Assembly (NCBI RefSeq): GCF_030272615.1
Contig: NC_081410.1
Location: 114,608,433 to 114,672,432 of the forward strand
Source: Cryptomeria japonica
Lineage: Eukaryota > Streptophyta > Pinopsida > Cupressales > Cupressaceae
DNA length: 64,000 nt
Reading direction: 5' to 3'
A program made the position numbers and the translations under genes. The notes under the pieces were generated by a model that saw nothing but the letters and a program-made list of their open reading frames with translations, was not told the origin of the DNA and made no database searches. This document shows, piece after piece, positions 33,328-46,369 of the stretch. Position 1 is the stretch's first letter; every line of letters starts with the position of its first letter.

Positions 33328-35987
33328 GACATTCGGGGTTATTGAAAAAGCGAGTCTCTCACTTTGTTGGGGTCAGAGGAAAACAAAGGTGGTTTACCTC
33401 TGCTTGAGAAATCCAAGATGAATCTTCAACTAGTCTATCCTTCCACTTCACAAGATACTCCTTATACTAACTGCTCCGGGTACTACGCCCAATCCTACTG
33501 TCCAAAATTTCTTCAATTTGATCTGGTTCCTTCCAGGGCAACTGTTTCTCCAAGTCTGCAATACTGTCTTCACTGATTTCCGGTTCATGTGATACTCATG
33601 AAGATTTGCAATGTTAAACATAGGTGAAATATCCAGACTATCCAGTAACTCCACTTCATATGCATTTCTAGAATTGAACTTCCTCAAAATCTTGCAAGGT
33701 CTAAACTTTCTCATCTGCAATTTGTTAGAAGTTCCAACTGGGAATCTCTCTTTTCTCAGATATACCATCACTTCATCACCAAATTCAAATTCGTTATGTC
33801 TCCTCTTTTCATCTGCCTTCTCCCTATACTTATTGTTCATGTCTTCCAAATGCTGCTTAACCTGAATATGTAAGTCCTTCATATGATTTGCAAAGTCTTA
33901 TTCTTCTGAACCTCTCTGGTCTTCATTGCTAATGTCTCTTAACTCTGATATACCTGTAGGATGCACTCTGGTAACAATCTCAAAAGGTGTTCTTCTGGTA
34001 CTCCTATTTACTGAATTATTGTAGGCAAATTTTGCTTGTGCAAGAATCAAATCCCAACTTCTGGTTTTATCTCCAACTAAACGCCTCAACAAATTTCCCA
34101 AGCTCTGGTTAACTACTTCTATTTGTCCATCAGTCTATGGGTGAAAGTAAGAACTAAACTTCAAATCTGTCTTCATCTTCTTTCAGAGTGTTCTAAAAAA
34201 ATAGCCAACAAACTTAGTGTCTCTGTCTGAAACTATGCTCTTAGGTAATCCATGCAATCATACCACTTCCTTGAAAAATAGGTGTTCTACATGTAATGCA
34301 TCTAATGTCTTCGTACAAGGTATGAAATGAGCCATCTTCGAGAATCTATCCACTACCACAAGTATAAAATCATTCCCTCTCAGTGTTTTAGGTAAACCAA
34401 GTATGAAATCCATTCTTATATCCTCCCAGGGTCTCACTAGTACTCTTAAAGGTTTATACAATCCCACATTCTAACTACTACCCTTTGCTACTTGACAAAC
34501 TCTACAACTTTGCACATATTTCTTAACATACCTATGAATCTGGGGCCAAAAGTATTGCTCACTCACCAATGCTATTGTTTTGTCAATACCAAAATGTCCA
34601 GCTAATCCTCCACTATGTTTCTCCTTTATCAGATTCTCCCTTATAGAACTCTTAGGTATGCACAATTGAACTCCTCTGAATAACATCCCATCCTGAATGA
34701 AGTAATCCAATTACTTGCTTCTATCCACCATAACCATTTCTCTACATGCTCTTCAAGGTTCTGCAAAATCCGGGTCATCATCATTAAAGGTCTTCATTTC
34801 CTCAAATCCTACTACGGTCACTCTCATCTCTGTCGGCAAATTCCTTCTCCTACTCAATAAATCAGCAACCTTGTTAGATTTCCCACTTCTATGCTTCAAC
34901 ATAAAGGTGTAACTCTACAAAAATTTTACCCATCTCATTTGTCTCTGATTCAACTTACTCTGACTGTTCAAATACTGCAAAGCTTGATGATGTGTATACA
35001 ACACAAACTCCTTAGGCAACAAGTAATGTCTCCACTTTCTCCAGGCTTGAACTATGGCATAAAACTCCTGATCATACACTAAATATCTCCTCCGAGCATC
35101 ATTCAATTTCTCACTGAAATAAGCTACTGCTATCCCTTCCTGACTCAAGACTACTCCTATTGTTGTTCCACTTGCATCACAATCCAGTTAAAATACTTTA
35201 TTGAAATCTGGTAAAGCCAACACAGGTTGCTCAATCACCTTTTGCATCAATAACTCAAAACTTTTGTTTGCTTTAGTGGTCCACTTGAATTCCTTCTTAT
35301 CTCCTCTCATGGTCTCAGTCATAGGGTTACAAACTAAACTGAAATTTCTGGTGGACTTCTTGTAAAAACTAGCCAAACCATGAAATGATCTTACCTCTCC
35401 AATGCTTTCCCGTACAGGCCACTCAACAATTGCTTTCCCTTTCTCAAGGTCCATCTTCAAACTATCTTTAGATATCACAAATCCCAAATAGACTAACTAA
35501 TCCTTCATGAAAGTATACTTCTTGATATTTATCAATAACTTTTCTTCTCTCAACCTCTGCAAAACTTGTCTCAAATGCAACAAATGCTCCTCTTTTGTCT
35601 TACTAAAAATCAAAATGTCATCCAAATATACAATAACAAACTTACCCAAGAATTTCTTCAATGCCTCATTCATCAGCCTGATGAAAGTACTCAGTGCATT
35701 AGTTAACCCAAAAGGCATCACTAACCATCCATACAGTCCTTCATTTGTCTTGAATGTTGTCTTCCACTCATCTCCTTCTCTGATCCTGATCTGATGATAT
35801 CCACTTTTCAAATCTATCTTTTTAAAGTATTTTGATCCACTCAAATAGTCCATTATGTTATCCATCCTAGGCAAAGGAAACCGATATTTCACTGTGATAT
35901 TGTTTATTGCTCTGGAATTGGTACACATTCTCAATTCTCCATTCTTCTTAGGTGCTAATATTGTTGGTACTACACAAGGGCTCAAAC

Positions 35988-36762
35988 TGAAGCAGTCACC
36001 GGCAAGGAGGGACCTTGAGGAGATCAGTCCAAACCGGTCAGCAAGAGTTAACACAATGGAAACACACAGATATGATGGAGGCAATGCAGAATAATTAATT
36101 TTATTGTATGAAAGTCAATTACATCCAACCAATAACAACCGGGTTACAACATACCGACACATAGGCCTGGTAGAATAGGTCTCATAGGGACCTTGAGTCG
36201 AAAGATCTATCTTCTAATCACTATCTATCTGATACTCCTTTATTCTCCCAATTGATTTATTACATTGCAAAGCATGATTACATATATATATATATCCAAA
36301 GGATCAAGTCGGCCTAAAAAGATCAAAACCCCTAATATGCAGAAATGAATGAGGTCGGCCTCAGAAAAATCCAAAGGATGAAACACAGAAGGTCGGCCAC
36401 ATGTCAAGATACATCGAGATCAACTTCCAAGGCTCCACAAGCATCGGAATGGGTTCTGGTAGATCACCAGAATAGATCTCAGGCAACCGGTAACAGCAGA
36501 ACAATCCGATAACAAGAGACTGTCAACGAAAACCAGTAGCGATATCTTACTGGAAAGTGATCCAAATGAGATGCGGTTAGAGAGCAAGCAGGGTGATCAA
36601 GACTTAAAGAAGAATCCAACTCCACAGGAAACCGATGTGCCAAAATGGGGACACACAAAAAGGAAAACTAAAACTACAAACATAAAAGAAAATGTTTTTG
36701 GTTGATGCAAGATTGCTATGAACCGGGGATGCTCTTGCATCACAAACTTTCTCTTATCAAAC
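35988..36762 (-). mobile_element. Solo LTR of the same chromovirus family, TSD CAAAC
   Basis: It spans 775 bp (TGAAGCAGTCACC ... CTTGCATCA) with a perfect CAAAC duplication at 35,983-35,987 and 36,763-36,767. It sits between protease and RT of the host element. Removing it restores a continuous RT N-terminal frame. It is a later insertion by a sibling element that then lost its interior. Confidence 0.96.
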
Positions 36763-37289
36763 CTTTCTTCAACATCTCCTACACTTGTCTATTCAGTTCT
36801 TCATTCTTTGTCGGTGTCATCCGGTGTGCAGCTTTGTTAGGCAAACTAGCTCCGGGAACCAGGTCCATGCAATGACTAATAATTCTCACAGGTGGCAATC
36901 CATCAAACACATTATCTGAAATGATGTCTTCATATTTTGTCAACAAATCTCTTATCTCTTCTAGTTGTTCCTCTTCCAGTTCTGGTTTCTCAATCTTCTT
37001 AGGATTTAAGGAAAAACACACATTCTCATGTCTCAATCCATCTAGGAATTTTCTTCCATCCACCAAACAGATTCTAGCATTTGTGCAGACTTCATTCTTC
37101 AAAGGTTCCTCCAAGGGCAACAAGGTTTGCTTCATCCCATTAGCCACAATAGTGTATGTATTCTTCCTCCCATCATGTATTGCCTGTCTATCAAACTGCC
37201 AAGGTCTACCTAACAAAATATGACAGATATCCATAGGCATAATATCACACATGACTTCATCTTGATAATTGCCAACAAAAGGAACTTTA

Positions 37290-37600
37290 AGAAACCACCC
37301 CCCGGGCAAAAGTGTAAAATCCTGGCGAATCAGACATTATTTTTTGGGGGAAATTTTCATATTGATGGCGATTTTTTTTTTCAAAGTAGGAAAAAAAAGT
37401 ATTTTGTACTATTGGCGATTTTTCCGAGGGTACGCAAATTACATAAAATTCTGGCGAATAATACCTTGTTCTGTGGGGAAAATACATATTGTAGGAGGTG
37501 AATATTTTTCGTTTAAAGGAACAAATATATAATTGTATGGGCAAAAAATTTTAGTCCGAAGGAAAAATTATTTAAGCGTATTGGCGATTTTTATCCACCG
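37290..37600 (+). repeat. Left subterminal TGGCGA motif cluster
   Basis: (T/C)TGGCGA(A/T) occurs near 37,322, 37,366, 37,411, 37,451 and 37,580. hAT transposases bind repeated short subterminal motifs, so these are candidate transposase binding sites. They lie in the same + orientation as those at the right end. Confidence 0.65.
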
Positions 37601-38174
37601 CTTGAATTTTTTTTAATTTGTTTGGCTAATATTTTGTTATATATCGAAAAATATATATTTTATTAGCAATTTCATGAATTCATTGCCATTAATAGACAAG
37701 GCACATCACATCACATCAGTACATCACATTGAGTCCAGACTCTGCACGATGTATCAAAAAGTGCAACCTCTTTGACATGTGAAGGGTGACACGTACCTAA
37801 AATCCATCAATGATTTTAAACCGTTCGATGATCGTAGATCAATGGCTGAAGTTTTATTTCGGCCCAATTTTTTGAAGAGAACATAGTTCACCAAAAAGTA
37901 CCCAGAATGGAATTGGATTCAATAAACACATATCAAATGTCACGATCGATAATGTTGGTCATTTAATAAATGTCTAGTCACTAATTGCAATCCACTCTGT
38001 CCCCGCGACTTCCAATGTGGTACTTGCCAACTTGGTATTGGTTTATATAGTTGTTTCCAATTTTGCACACTAGTGCATTTATGGGAAAGATTTGTAGAGA
38101 TATACGAAAGATTTAAAATTTTTTAAAGGAATTAATACGGTTAGAGAAGTAATTATTGCAATCAAGAGATTCAA

Positions 38175-38186
38175 CTATTTATACAC
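38175..38186 (+). promoter_or_regulatory. Candidate TATA box
   Basis: CTATTTATACAC lies about 140 bp upstream of an ATG that opens a small possible gene, and is followed by a C/T-rich leader. Confidence 0.4.
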
Positions 38187-38322
38187 AATCTCTGCTTCTT
38201 TCATCTTCAATTAGCCTTTGCCATTTGGTAGATAAATCGTCGGAGCTCATGGTATTTAAATTTTGCCTTTGGTTTAGGTCTATAGGCTCAGGTTGTTAAA
38301 TTTGGTAATCTGATTTGTCAAA

Positions 38323-38899
38323 ATGGACACTCCTATCCGCTTAAGAAGCATTTTTGTAGACGACCACAGGGCCTTTTTAGGCTTCGTTAAAGACCCAACT
38401 CTCCAATCAGTCTGCAAGGAGGTTGGAATGTTCACCAATGAGGCTATGAGGATGGTGCTCGGCAGAGACTTTCTGCGTAACGAAAAATAGATACTGTGTT
38501 AACACAGACATTACATCCTGGTTCTTGGCATCTCTTCTAGACCTCGTAGGAGACAAGGTGGATATGTTGACGTTGTTAAGGAAGGTGTTTAAGGAATACT
38601 TCCTTGGAGACAACATTAGTGTTGTCATCCTTGCAGAAGTAGGGGTGGGGATCCCTTGGGTGAGTGAATTAACCAATCTTCTCCTCCCTGACCAAACAGT
38701 GTCAGTGGCCAGGCAACCATTTCTTTTGAACCTGAATGCAGAGCATTTGATGCATCATAGGAAATGGGCACAGATTGGCAAGGACTTTCTTCGAAAATGG
38801 TTGCTCCTAGACGACTTTCCAAACTACAGTTGGCTTGAAGAATTCTCTCATCTTATGTTTTCTGAAGAATTCTACATGGAGGGAGGGTCAGATTCTTAG
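38323..38899 (+). pseudogene. Small unknown protein gene inside the hAT element, one frameshift
   Basis: An ATG at 38,323 opens a frame (MDTPIRLRSIFVDDHRAF...) that stops at 38,490. A second frame, open from about 38,450, continues as NTDITSWFLASLLDLVGDKV and runs to the stop at 38,897-38,899. One small indel between about 38,450 and 38,488 would explain both. The combined product is about 190 residues, mixed hydrophobic and charged, without a signal peptide or membrane segment that I can see. I do not recognise the family. Base composition is less AT-rich than its surroundings, and a TATA-like box lies upstream. It may be a captured host gene or a transposon accessory gene. Confidence 0.45.
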
Positions 38900-40190
38900 G
38901 GTAAACCATCCACTACCTGTGCCCTAGCCCTGACCCCCTAGTAGTTTTTTTTTTGGCTATGTCCTCGTAACCTCACAGGCTCAGTGGCTCACTCATTTTG
39001 GCTTTAAATTTTTTGAGGGACTCAAGTCTCAGACATGTAAAAATTGTAAATTTTCAAACATAAATATTAATGATAATTTTACAAATTCCCGTTCGTTTCA
39101 AATTGCCTCTTATGGATATAAAAATGCTTTCTATTTCATTTTATTAATGATAGTTTTGCAAATGTTTTTTGTCTATGACCTACGTTATTTCAATATTTTG
39201 TTAAACAATGAAAATAAATTTAATACTATGATCTTTTTTATGTAATGCTTCTTCCTCTATATTTAATATATTAAAAAAAAATCAATTCGTTCCATTAATT
39301 ATTTGTACATTGATTATGGTTGATTATAATTTTATAAATATATAAAAAAAAGATGTTTATCTCACGAAAAACAAGTGAATTAAAAGTCCAACTTACTTGT
39401 TGTTGAAGTTTTGAACTAGTACACGTGTGGGTTGGTACATGCTATGATTTATAGTTAAGATTTTGTCATTATGAAGAAATTTGAGACATTTATGAATGGT
39501 AGATGGGATCGCTTTCATGTGGAAGAGAACCAAGGATGTGAATATATTATTAGAACAATTTCTAAAAATAGAATTGAGAAGCGGATATATTTTATCATTT
39601 ATATGTATCAATATGCAATGTGGTAATTGGTCCCATTTGTTTTGTATCAAACAAATTAAAGTAATTAATTACTTTACAAAACACCCAATGAATTAGGTAT
39701 TTTACGAAGAAAGGCATGTCCACTTATTTGGTCCTATTAGTCATTTGATCTTATAATCTATCTTTGTAATAGAAAAAAAGACTATTTAATATACTTTTGA
39801 TGTGATAATTAACTTTGATATGATAATCGACAGCTTACCCTCTTTTTTAGTCCCTTTGGAGTTTGGTGGGCTTGTTTTTTCTAGCAATTACAATGCTTTT
39901 TATTTTTTTCTATATTTAAAATGATAAAAGTTTAGGAATCTGATCAATATATCATACATATATATATTGGAAAGAATCGTGAGAGTATGTATTTGATCTT
40001 TGTAGTGATATATAGTGGGCCATTAGGTGTTTCAATAGTCTCACTAGGATCAAAGGTAATGCATATTGCATAGGTCCTTAGGAGGTGCATGTTTATCAAT
40101 AAGATTCACCACATTATTAGACTCAAGGCCAAGGTCATTAGAAGAAAATTCAAGATTCTTAAACTCAATTAGAGAATAGGATTAGACTCA
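38900..40190. other. No gene recognised (inside hAT element)
   Basis: AT-rich DNA without a coding signal. It leads into a tandem array. Confidence 0.45.
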
Positions 40191-40194
40191 ATTA

Positions 40195-41081
40195 GATCAA
40201 CGACTTAGGGTGGATTTTGGTCCGAATGTGAGAAATAAACACATTTGTGAGAACTTCGCCTGAAATTGAACGTTTTACATTTAATTAGATATAATTAAGT
40301 CTACAAAGCTCTATTTCGGATAGAAGTTGAAAATGATTAAACAGACTTAAAAAATAGTCCAGAAAAGTGACTCGAGTGTGGTGACGTGCCCAAAAAATGG
40401 TAAAATTCATGGGACCCACAACAACTGACAACGGATACCATCGTCCGTTGGATGAGTACAGATCAACGACTTATGGTGGATTTTGGCCCAAATGTGGGAA
40501 TTAAACACATTTATGAGAACTTCCCCTGGAATTGAATGTTTTACATTTAATCAAATATAATTAAGTCTATAAAGCTCTATTTCAGGCGGAAGTTGAAAAT
40601 GATTAAACAGACTTAAAAAATAGTCCGAAAAAGTGACTCGAATGTGGTGACGTCCCTGAAAAAATGGCAAAAGTCATGGGACCCACGACAACTGACAACA
40701 AATACCATCGTCTGTTGGATGAGCACATATCAATGGCTTAGGGTGGATTTCGGCTTGAATGTGGGAAGTAAACACATTTGTGAGAACTTCGTTTGGAATT
40801 GAACGTTTTACATTTAATCAAATATAATTAAGTCTATAAAGCTCTATTTTGGGCGGAAGTTGAAGGATTAAAAAGAATTTAAAAATAGTCCAGAAAAGTG
40901 ACTCGAGTGTGGTGACATGCCCAAAAAATGGCAAATGTCATGGGACCCATGACAACTGACAACAGATACAATCATCTGTTGGATGAGCACAGATCAACGA
41001 CTTACGGTGGATTTCGGCCCGAATGTGGGAAGTGAACACATTTGTGAGAACTTCGCCCAAAATTGAATGTTTTATATTTAA
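40195..41081. repeat. Tandem array with a unit of about 266 bp, 3.3 copies
   Basis: (G/T)ATCAA(C/T)G(A/G)CTTA(G/T/C)GGTGGATTT starts at 40,195, 40,461, 40,728 and 40,992, giving periods of 266, 267 and 264 bp. Each unit contains TGTGAGAACTTCG, TTTTACATTTAAT, AGTGACTCGA(G/A)TGTGGTGAC and GGGACCCA. The last copy is cut off near 41,081. Confidence 0.93.
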
Positions 41082-41489
41082 TGTCCTCAAAATTTAGATT
41101 GAATCAATGAATGTTTTGTCCTTCGGCGATGAATAGATATTAATAATAATTAATAAAATTACAACAGACTTCTAGATATTTTTCCCTTTAGGTATTACTT
41201 TTGTACTATTTAGTGTTTTCAAAATAAGTGACTCATAAATCATAATCGTATTTCATTTCATGAACAAACTAGTAAATCAAGGGAGATTCACAAATCGCTA
41301 CTAGATTGAGGAATGCAAGTTGCAACAGAGACTGTCTGCGCCAATCTAGTGAAATAGAAATTTCAAGTAAAATCTAGAGCACCTACATCCCGCCTTTTTT
41401 ACTTTTTTTTAATCTCGTGGTTCAATTTGAGGGTTAGAATTTTCAGGCTTGTATCTAGCATTATTTTGAATTAATAACAATAACAACGA

Positions 41490-44400
41490 TGGGGAAAATG
41501 GGAAGCAGTAGTTCAACGAGAAGCTAAGTGAAAAATAAATGTACGTAACCGGACTGGTTAAAGCATCGGATTTCACTGATGAATACCATGATATTTATGA
41601 CCCTACTATCCATGGTGAAAAGTGTATCATAGATATTAGGTATGCATTGTCTAGTAAGGTGACAGATCTAACCAAGGCAAAATTTATTGTTTTCATCACA
41701 ATGTTAAAACAAAGAACAAATAAAATATCATCGTGGGATGTTGGATTGGGAAGCATGGTGTTACCTGAAGTATTCCCTTTCCCCGATTCTGTCATGGTCT
41801 ATGCCGAAAATTATGATGAAGATAAAAAAGCAATTGGCAATAAAAATAGAAAAGAGGAAATTCTATCCATAAACGTGGGAGAATTTGCTCGTTCGTTGAA
41901 TCTAGGGTTGAAGCACAAAACTCAAATGTCCACATTGACCTAGGAAAGTTGGCAGAGAATAATGAGAGTCTCGATCCAAGTTGCAGAGACTCATTTATCA
42001 TAGCTCTAATAATGTGTGGTACTCCGTTGGATCAGAATCATAAGCCTCCTTATGATTCTAATATTTTTGTTCCATGGGTTTGGGATACTATTTCCTGGCT
42101 CACATTTTGCCTGGGATTGGAAAATGATAGGGAAGTGGGTGCTAGCCTTCTTGAAATGATTTTTAATATCCATTGTGTAACTCAACCAGTCAGATATAAT
42201 TTTGTTGAGCGCGTTGTTCAATCCATCCAAAAGCAATTACTAATTATCAAAAAAGGTTCATGTAAGACATTTATGTTCTCATCCTACTTGTGCTATCTCC
42301 TTCTATCCAAGTATTGTGCAATATTCGAGACCAACAATATTCAAATTGTGAACTATAAGATTGATGAGAAGACTCAGAACAGAAAAGAGTGTCCAATATA
42401 TGAATGGACACCAAATATAAGGATGCATGATAACATAAAGAACAACAACCATTTTGTAGACTTCTTTTTGGCATCAATGCATAAGGAAATTACAAGCACT
42501 CCAATGCCTAGATTGCCTGTGTCTTGTAGAGATTGCATTCAACTCGGAAGTCAAATACAATTGCTTGACTGGTTCTTCATGGAAGAATACACTGTGTTAA
42601 GGTTTTACGGATCAACAGTAAAACCATACAGACTTCCAATACATGTGAGAGAGAGGGTATTTGTATTGGAATATGTATGGTAATTGGAGAGCACAAATGG
42701 GCACTTCCATGGTCAGCAAAAGAAGATCATATTTCCTTCCTTGCCTTTCTCATGTGGAGGGTTCACATTTGAGAGAAAAGCATTCAATGTGGCACATGAT
42801 TTTTTTACATCTTTTAGCTTTGGTGATGAGGGTCTCTGGCAGTATGATCCAATCGGTGTAGTTCAAGAAAGGCTTAAGAAAACTGGGAACTCTTCAGCAT
42901 TATGTCAACATGAAAGTAAACCATTGCTAGAAAAGCTTAGAAACATGGACTCCTGGGATGAGGTTAAAAAAGAGGAGGAGAAAATTGCTACTGACAATAA
43001 CATTTCAACAGAAGAAATGTCATCACAAATTATGGCATTGCACACACAGAGGACAATAGAGGAGGGTCAAGGCATCCAAAATAGGAGGTCCTACAATTTC
43101 TACCCAAAATTTGCTAATCCATCTAACAAATCTATTCCCAAAACAAATTTTTCAAGAATGTAAAGAAATTTATTGGACTCAAACGAAAACAAATGATTTT
43201 TGGACTATGAGGAAGAATCTTGGTGAACCAAAGACCAGTGTAGAATTTGAGTCCATCGACGAGGATGAAGAGCTTAGCAAATTGTAGAATATGGAGCATC
43301 CCACAACAACATATGACATGAGTGAAGATGATAATGAGTATGAGGTTGAGCCCACTCCAACAACTACTACAGCCCCTAAAATATTAGGTGGAGTCAATGA
43401 GTCCATGAAAGAAAAATATAGCAAAGGGGAAAACATTGTGGAAAAAATTAGTTTTGAAGGTGGAGGTCTAGGTCCCAGAGGAGAAGGCATTTGGTATCCA
43501 CTTGAGGTACAACTTCCATCAAATTCAAAATCAAAAGCTCCTATTAAACCAGTCATTGGACTTGATTCTTCAAATTCATCACGGAAAGGTACTACTCATT
43601 ACCCTCAAGGTCCACTTGCATTTGTTTCAGGTTCAAATCCACAACCACCACCACATCATGGTATTCCCATTGGTGGTGAATCAAGTGCCACTGCCACTGG
43701 TGGGGAATCTGAGGATAGTATTCCTATTAGTGTTCAGTCAAGTTCCATTGTGATTGGCAGGGTTGGAATGGGTGCTACTACTGATACTAGTTGTCTTGGT
43801 GTTGGACAAGGGCAACAACAATATATCTCTTGCAAGAGGCCACTAGTGGTAGATACTCATACTATTCAGAATCCAATATCAAGTGCCACTGACACTACAA
43901 ATCTATCATTTGCAGCTTCAGATCAGACCCCTTAAAGGATTATAAAAACTACACATGAAAGTGATAGTGGGACAGGATCAGGAATGGTTGTTGGTAATCC
44001 TAGTAATGCAATAGTTAAAACTGGAGCCTCTACTATTCCTATTTCACCTTTCAAACATTCAATTGCTTCAGCAAGCTCGCATTTTCAATTTCGTGATTAC
44101 TATGAAAATTTTGAACACACAAAAAATGCAAATAAAGAAAAAAAGAGAGCATTTCATAGGGTTCCCTGACTGAAATTATAGACGAACAACCTACAAGGAA
44201 CAGGGTATTTCCATTATATGACCCACACAAAGATATGATGGAGTTCATGTTTGTTATGCCCCCAAATAAAGATAAAAATCCACCACACGGTCAGATAGAT
44301 CCCTCTAAATTTCAAGTTAGCACCCTCCAAATGGATTTTTCCAAAGTACATAATGTGGAAAAAAACAGTGTGTCAAAAAGGACTAACAAAGTGGTCTACA

Positions 44401-45900
44401 CTTCATTGCTAAAGGTGGAGAGAGAAAAAATAAACTAGAGAAACAAATAGAAAAGTTATAGGCAGACTTGGCAAACAAAAAATCAAAGAGGAAAGCAACA
44501 GATAACAAGTGCAGTGATTTACAGAAAGGATAAAAAATTCAGGCTTTGTAGTAGAAATTACAAAGAAGGAAAAGATGGATGCATAATTGAAGGACCTGAG
44601 AGAAAAACTGGCTAAAAGCAGTAAAAAAATTGATGAGGAAAGAGCCAGTTTTAAAAAATTATACAAAAGTTATGAGTCTGCTACTGCCAAAACAAGAAAA
44701 ATACATGACCTATTGGATCATGAGAAGCAAAAATCAAAACATTTGGAAGAGGAAGTAGAGGAAGAAAGAAAAAAATGTGCACAAATGAAAGAAGACTTGC
44801 ACAATGCAAATGATAAAATTAAAATTTTGGAGGATAGATTGAAAGATAATATGAAAAATACAACGAAGTATATACAAGAAAACATTTGGGGGCAAATAAT
44901 GCAGAGGAGTGACAAGTTGTGTGAATGATTTGAATTGAATGAAATTCTGAGATTAATTTATATGAAAATCAAAAAGCACATTGAGAAGAGCATACGTGTT
45001 TATTCAAAAGAGGATATGGCAAAACAAATTTTGCAAGTAGTCTGCAATACCAGTGATAGCTATTTGGCATCCAAGGGAATTAAGAGCCACATTGATGCAA
45101 TAGTTAAGACATCATCTATCCTTCAAAAATGCCAGAAACTAAGGGAAACATCAGAAGTTATGGATAAATGTGGCAAAAAGATATTGAAGTTGCAAGAATT
45201 GACAACTACTTTGATTAAACTTGGTTTGCCTAAGACCATTGACCCATCAAGTAAATTGGAAAAGAAGCTTACAAAAAAAACATGGAGATAAAAATGAAGT
45301 CTGATTTAGACTTGCTTCCTAAGAACACAACTCCCCAAACCAATCTGGAATTCATCCAACCATTTACAACTCTGAATGCGGTATTAGGTGAAACAATGAT
45401 ATCAAGTCACTCTTTTAAATATGGATTGTTGACAAAGTTGCAATTGACTTTCCATAGTTTAAAGAATATTAACCTTCCATCACATGAAGAGTGGAGCACC
45501 CTACAAAAACTAGCACAAAAATCTTAAGAATCATAGTATGTATTGCACAATTTTCTGCTTTTACCCTTAATTTCAAGGTTTTATGTTTTTTCTGTTTGGA
45601 ATTTGCCATCACTTGAAATAACTTTGTTTTATGAACAGGAAAAAACCAGCACTCACTATTGCTAATCCAACCTATGAATCTATGATGCACAGTGAAAACC
45701 TTCAGCCTGTAAATTTGTATTCTCAAATTCTCCCAAGTTTTAACATTTCTGCACTTCTCTATTTCTGATTACTAGGTTTTGGGCACTGCTATTATCTATA
45801 TTTAATTTGTCATGGCTTGAATTAATATTTAATTTTGAAGTTTGTTTTTTGAACAGGAGACATCAGACATGTAGCAGTTGTTAAATTGCTAACCTGGACT
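41490..45900 (+). pseudogene. Large unknown multi-domain gene carried by the hAT element, decayed
   Basis: Successive + strand frames read as one interrupted protein of more than 1,200 residues. The start is an ATG at 41,490 or 41,539, with a shift near 41,945. A globular region (about 41,950-43,160) has an in-frame stop at 42,681. A Ser/Thr/Gly/Pro-rich low-complexity region follows (43,291-44,160), with stops at 43,283 and 43,933. After a shift near 44,160 comes a Lys/Glu-rich coiled coil (about 44,420-44,930), then a helical tail to 45,527. Possible introns (GTATGT at 45,536; AACAG at 45,639 and again near 45,857) would add two short exons ending ETSDM and a stop. I recognise no family. 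It converges on the transposase gene. It could be an accessory transposition gene or captured host DNA. Confidence 0.5.
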
Positions 45901-46369
45901 GTGATGGCCATGTAAATTTGTGTTGAAGCCTGAGTTTGTGATTTTGATGTTGAGTCTTCACATGTTGCAAATCGACCCGAAGCTATTGTTTCTCCCTTGT
46001 TTCTATAAAAGGGAATTTAGGGTCATTTGCAAAGGGTTTTGAAACTTTGTATTGACTTTTGCATGGAGAATCACACAGAGTGGTGTATTGAATGAATTGT
46101 ATCATATGACTATATTTTGAAAGAATTAACAAAAATCTAAGTTCTCAAACATGTCTAAATAAACATCTATGTATCAATAAACACATTATGATCTTTTATT
46201 ATGCTATTTTAAATATGGAAATAGAAAGTTAAAAAATACAATTACAAATCAATATTAAATTCTAATTGCAAAAACTTGTTAGACTCATAAAATATCATCA
46301 AGTTATCAACCATAATAATATGATTTTTTAATATGAATGATGAGATAAAGTAATAAGATTAATAAATAC
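45901..46369. other. Convergent intergenic region of the hAT element
   Basis: AT-rich spacer between the 3' ends of the two internal genes. A TTCTATAAAAGGGAA box (46,001-46,015) looks like a TATA element but has no gene behind it on the + strand. Confidence 0.4.
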
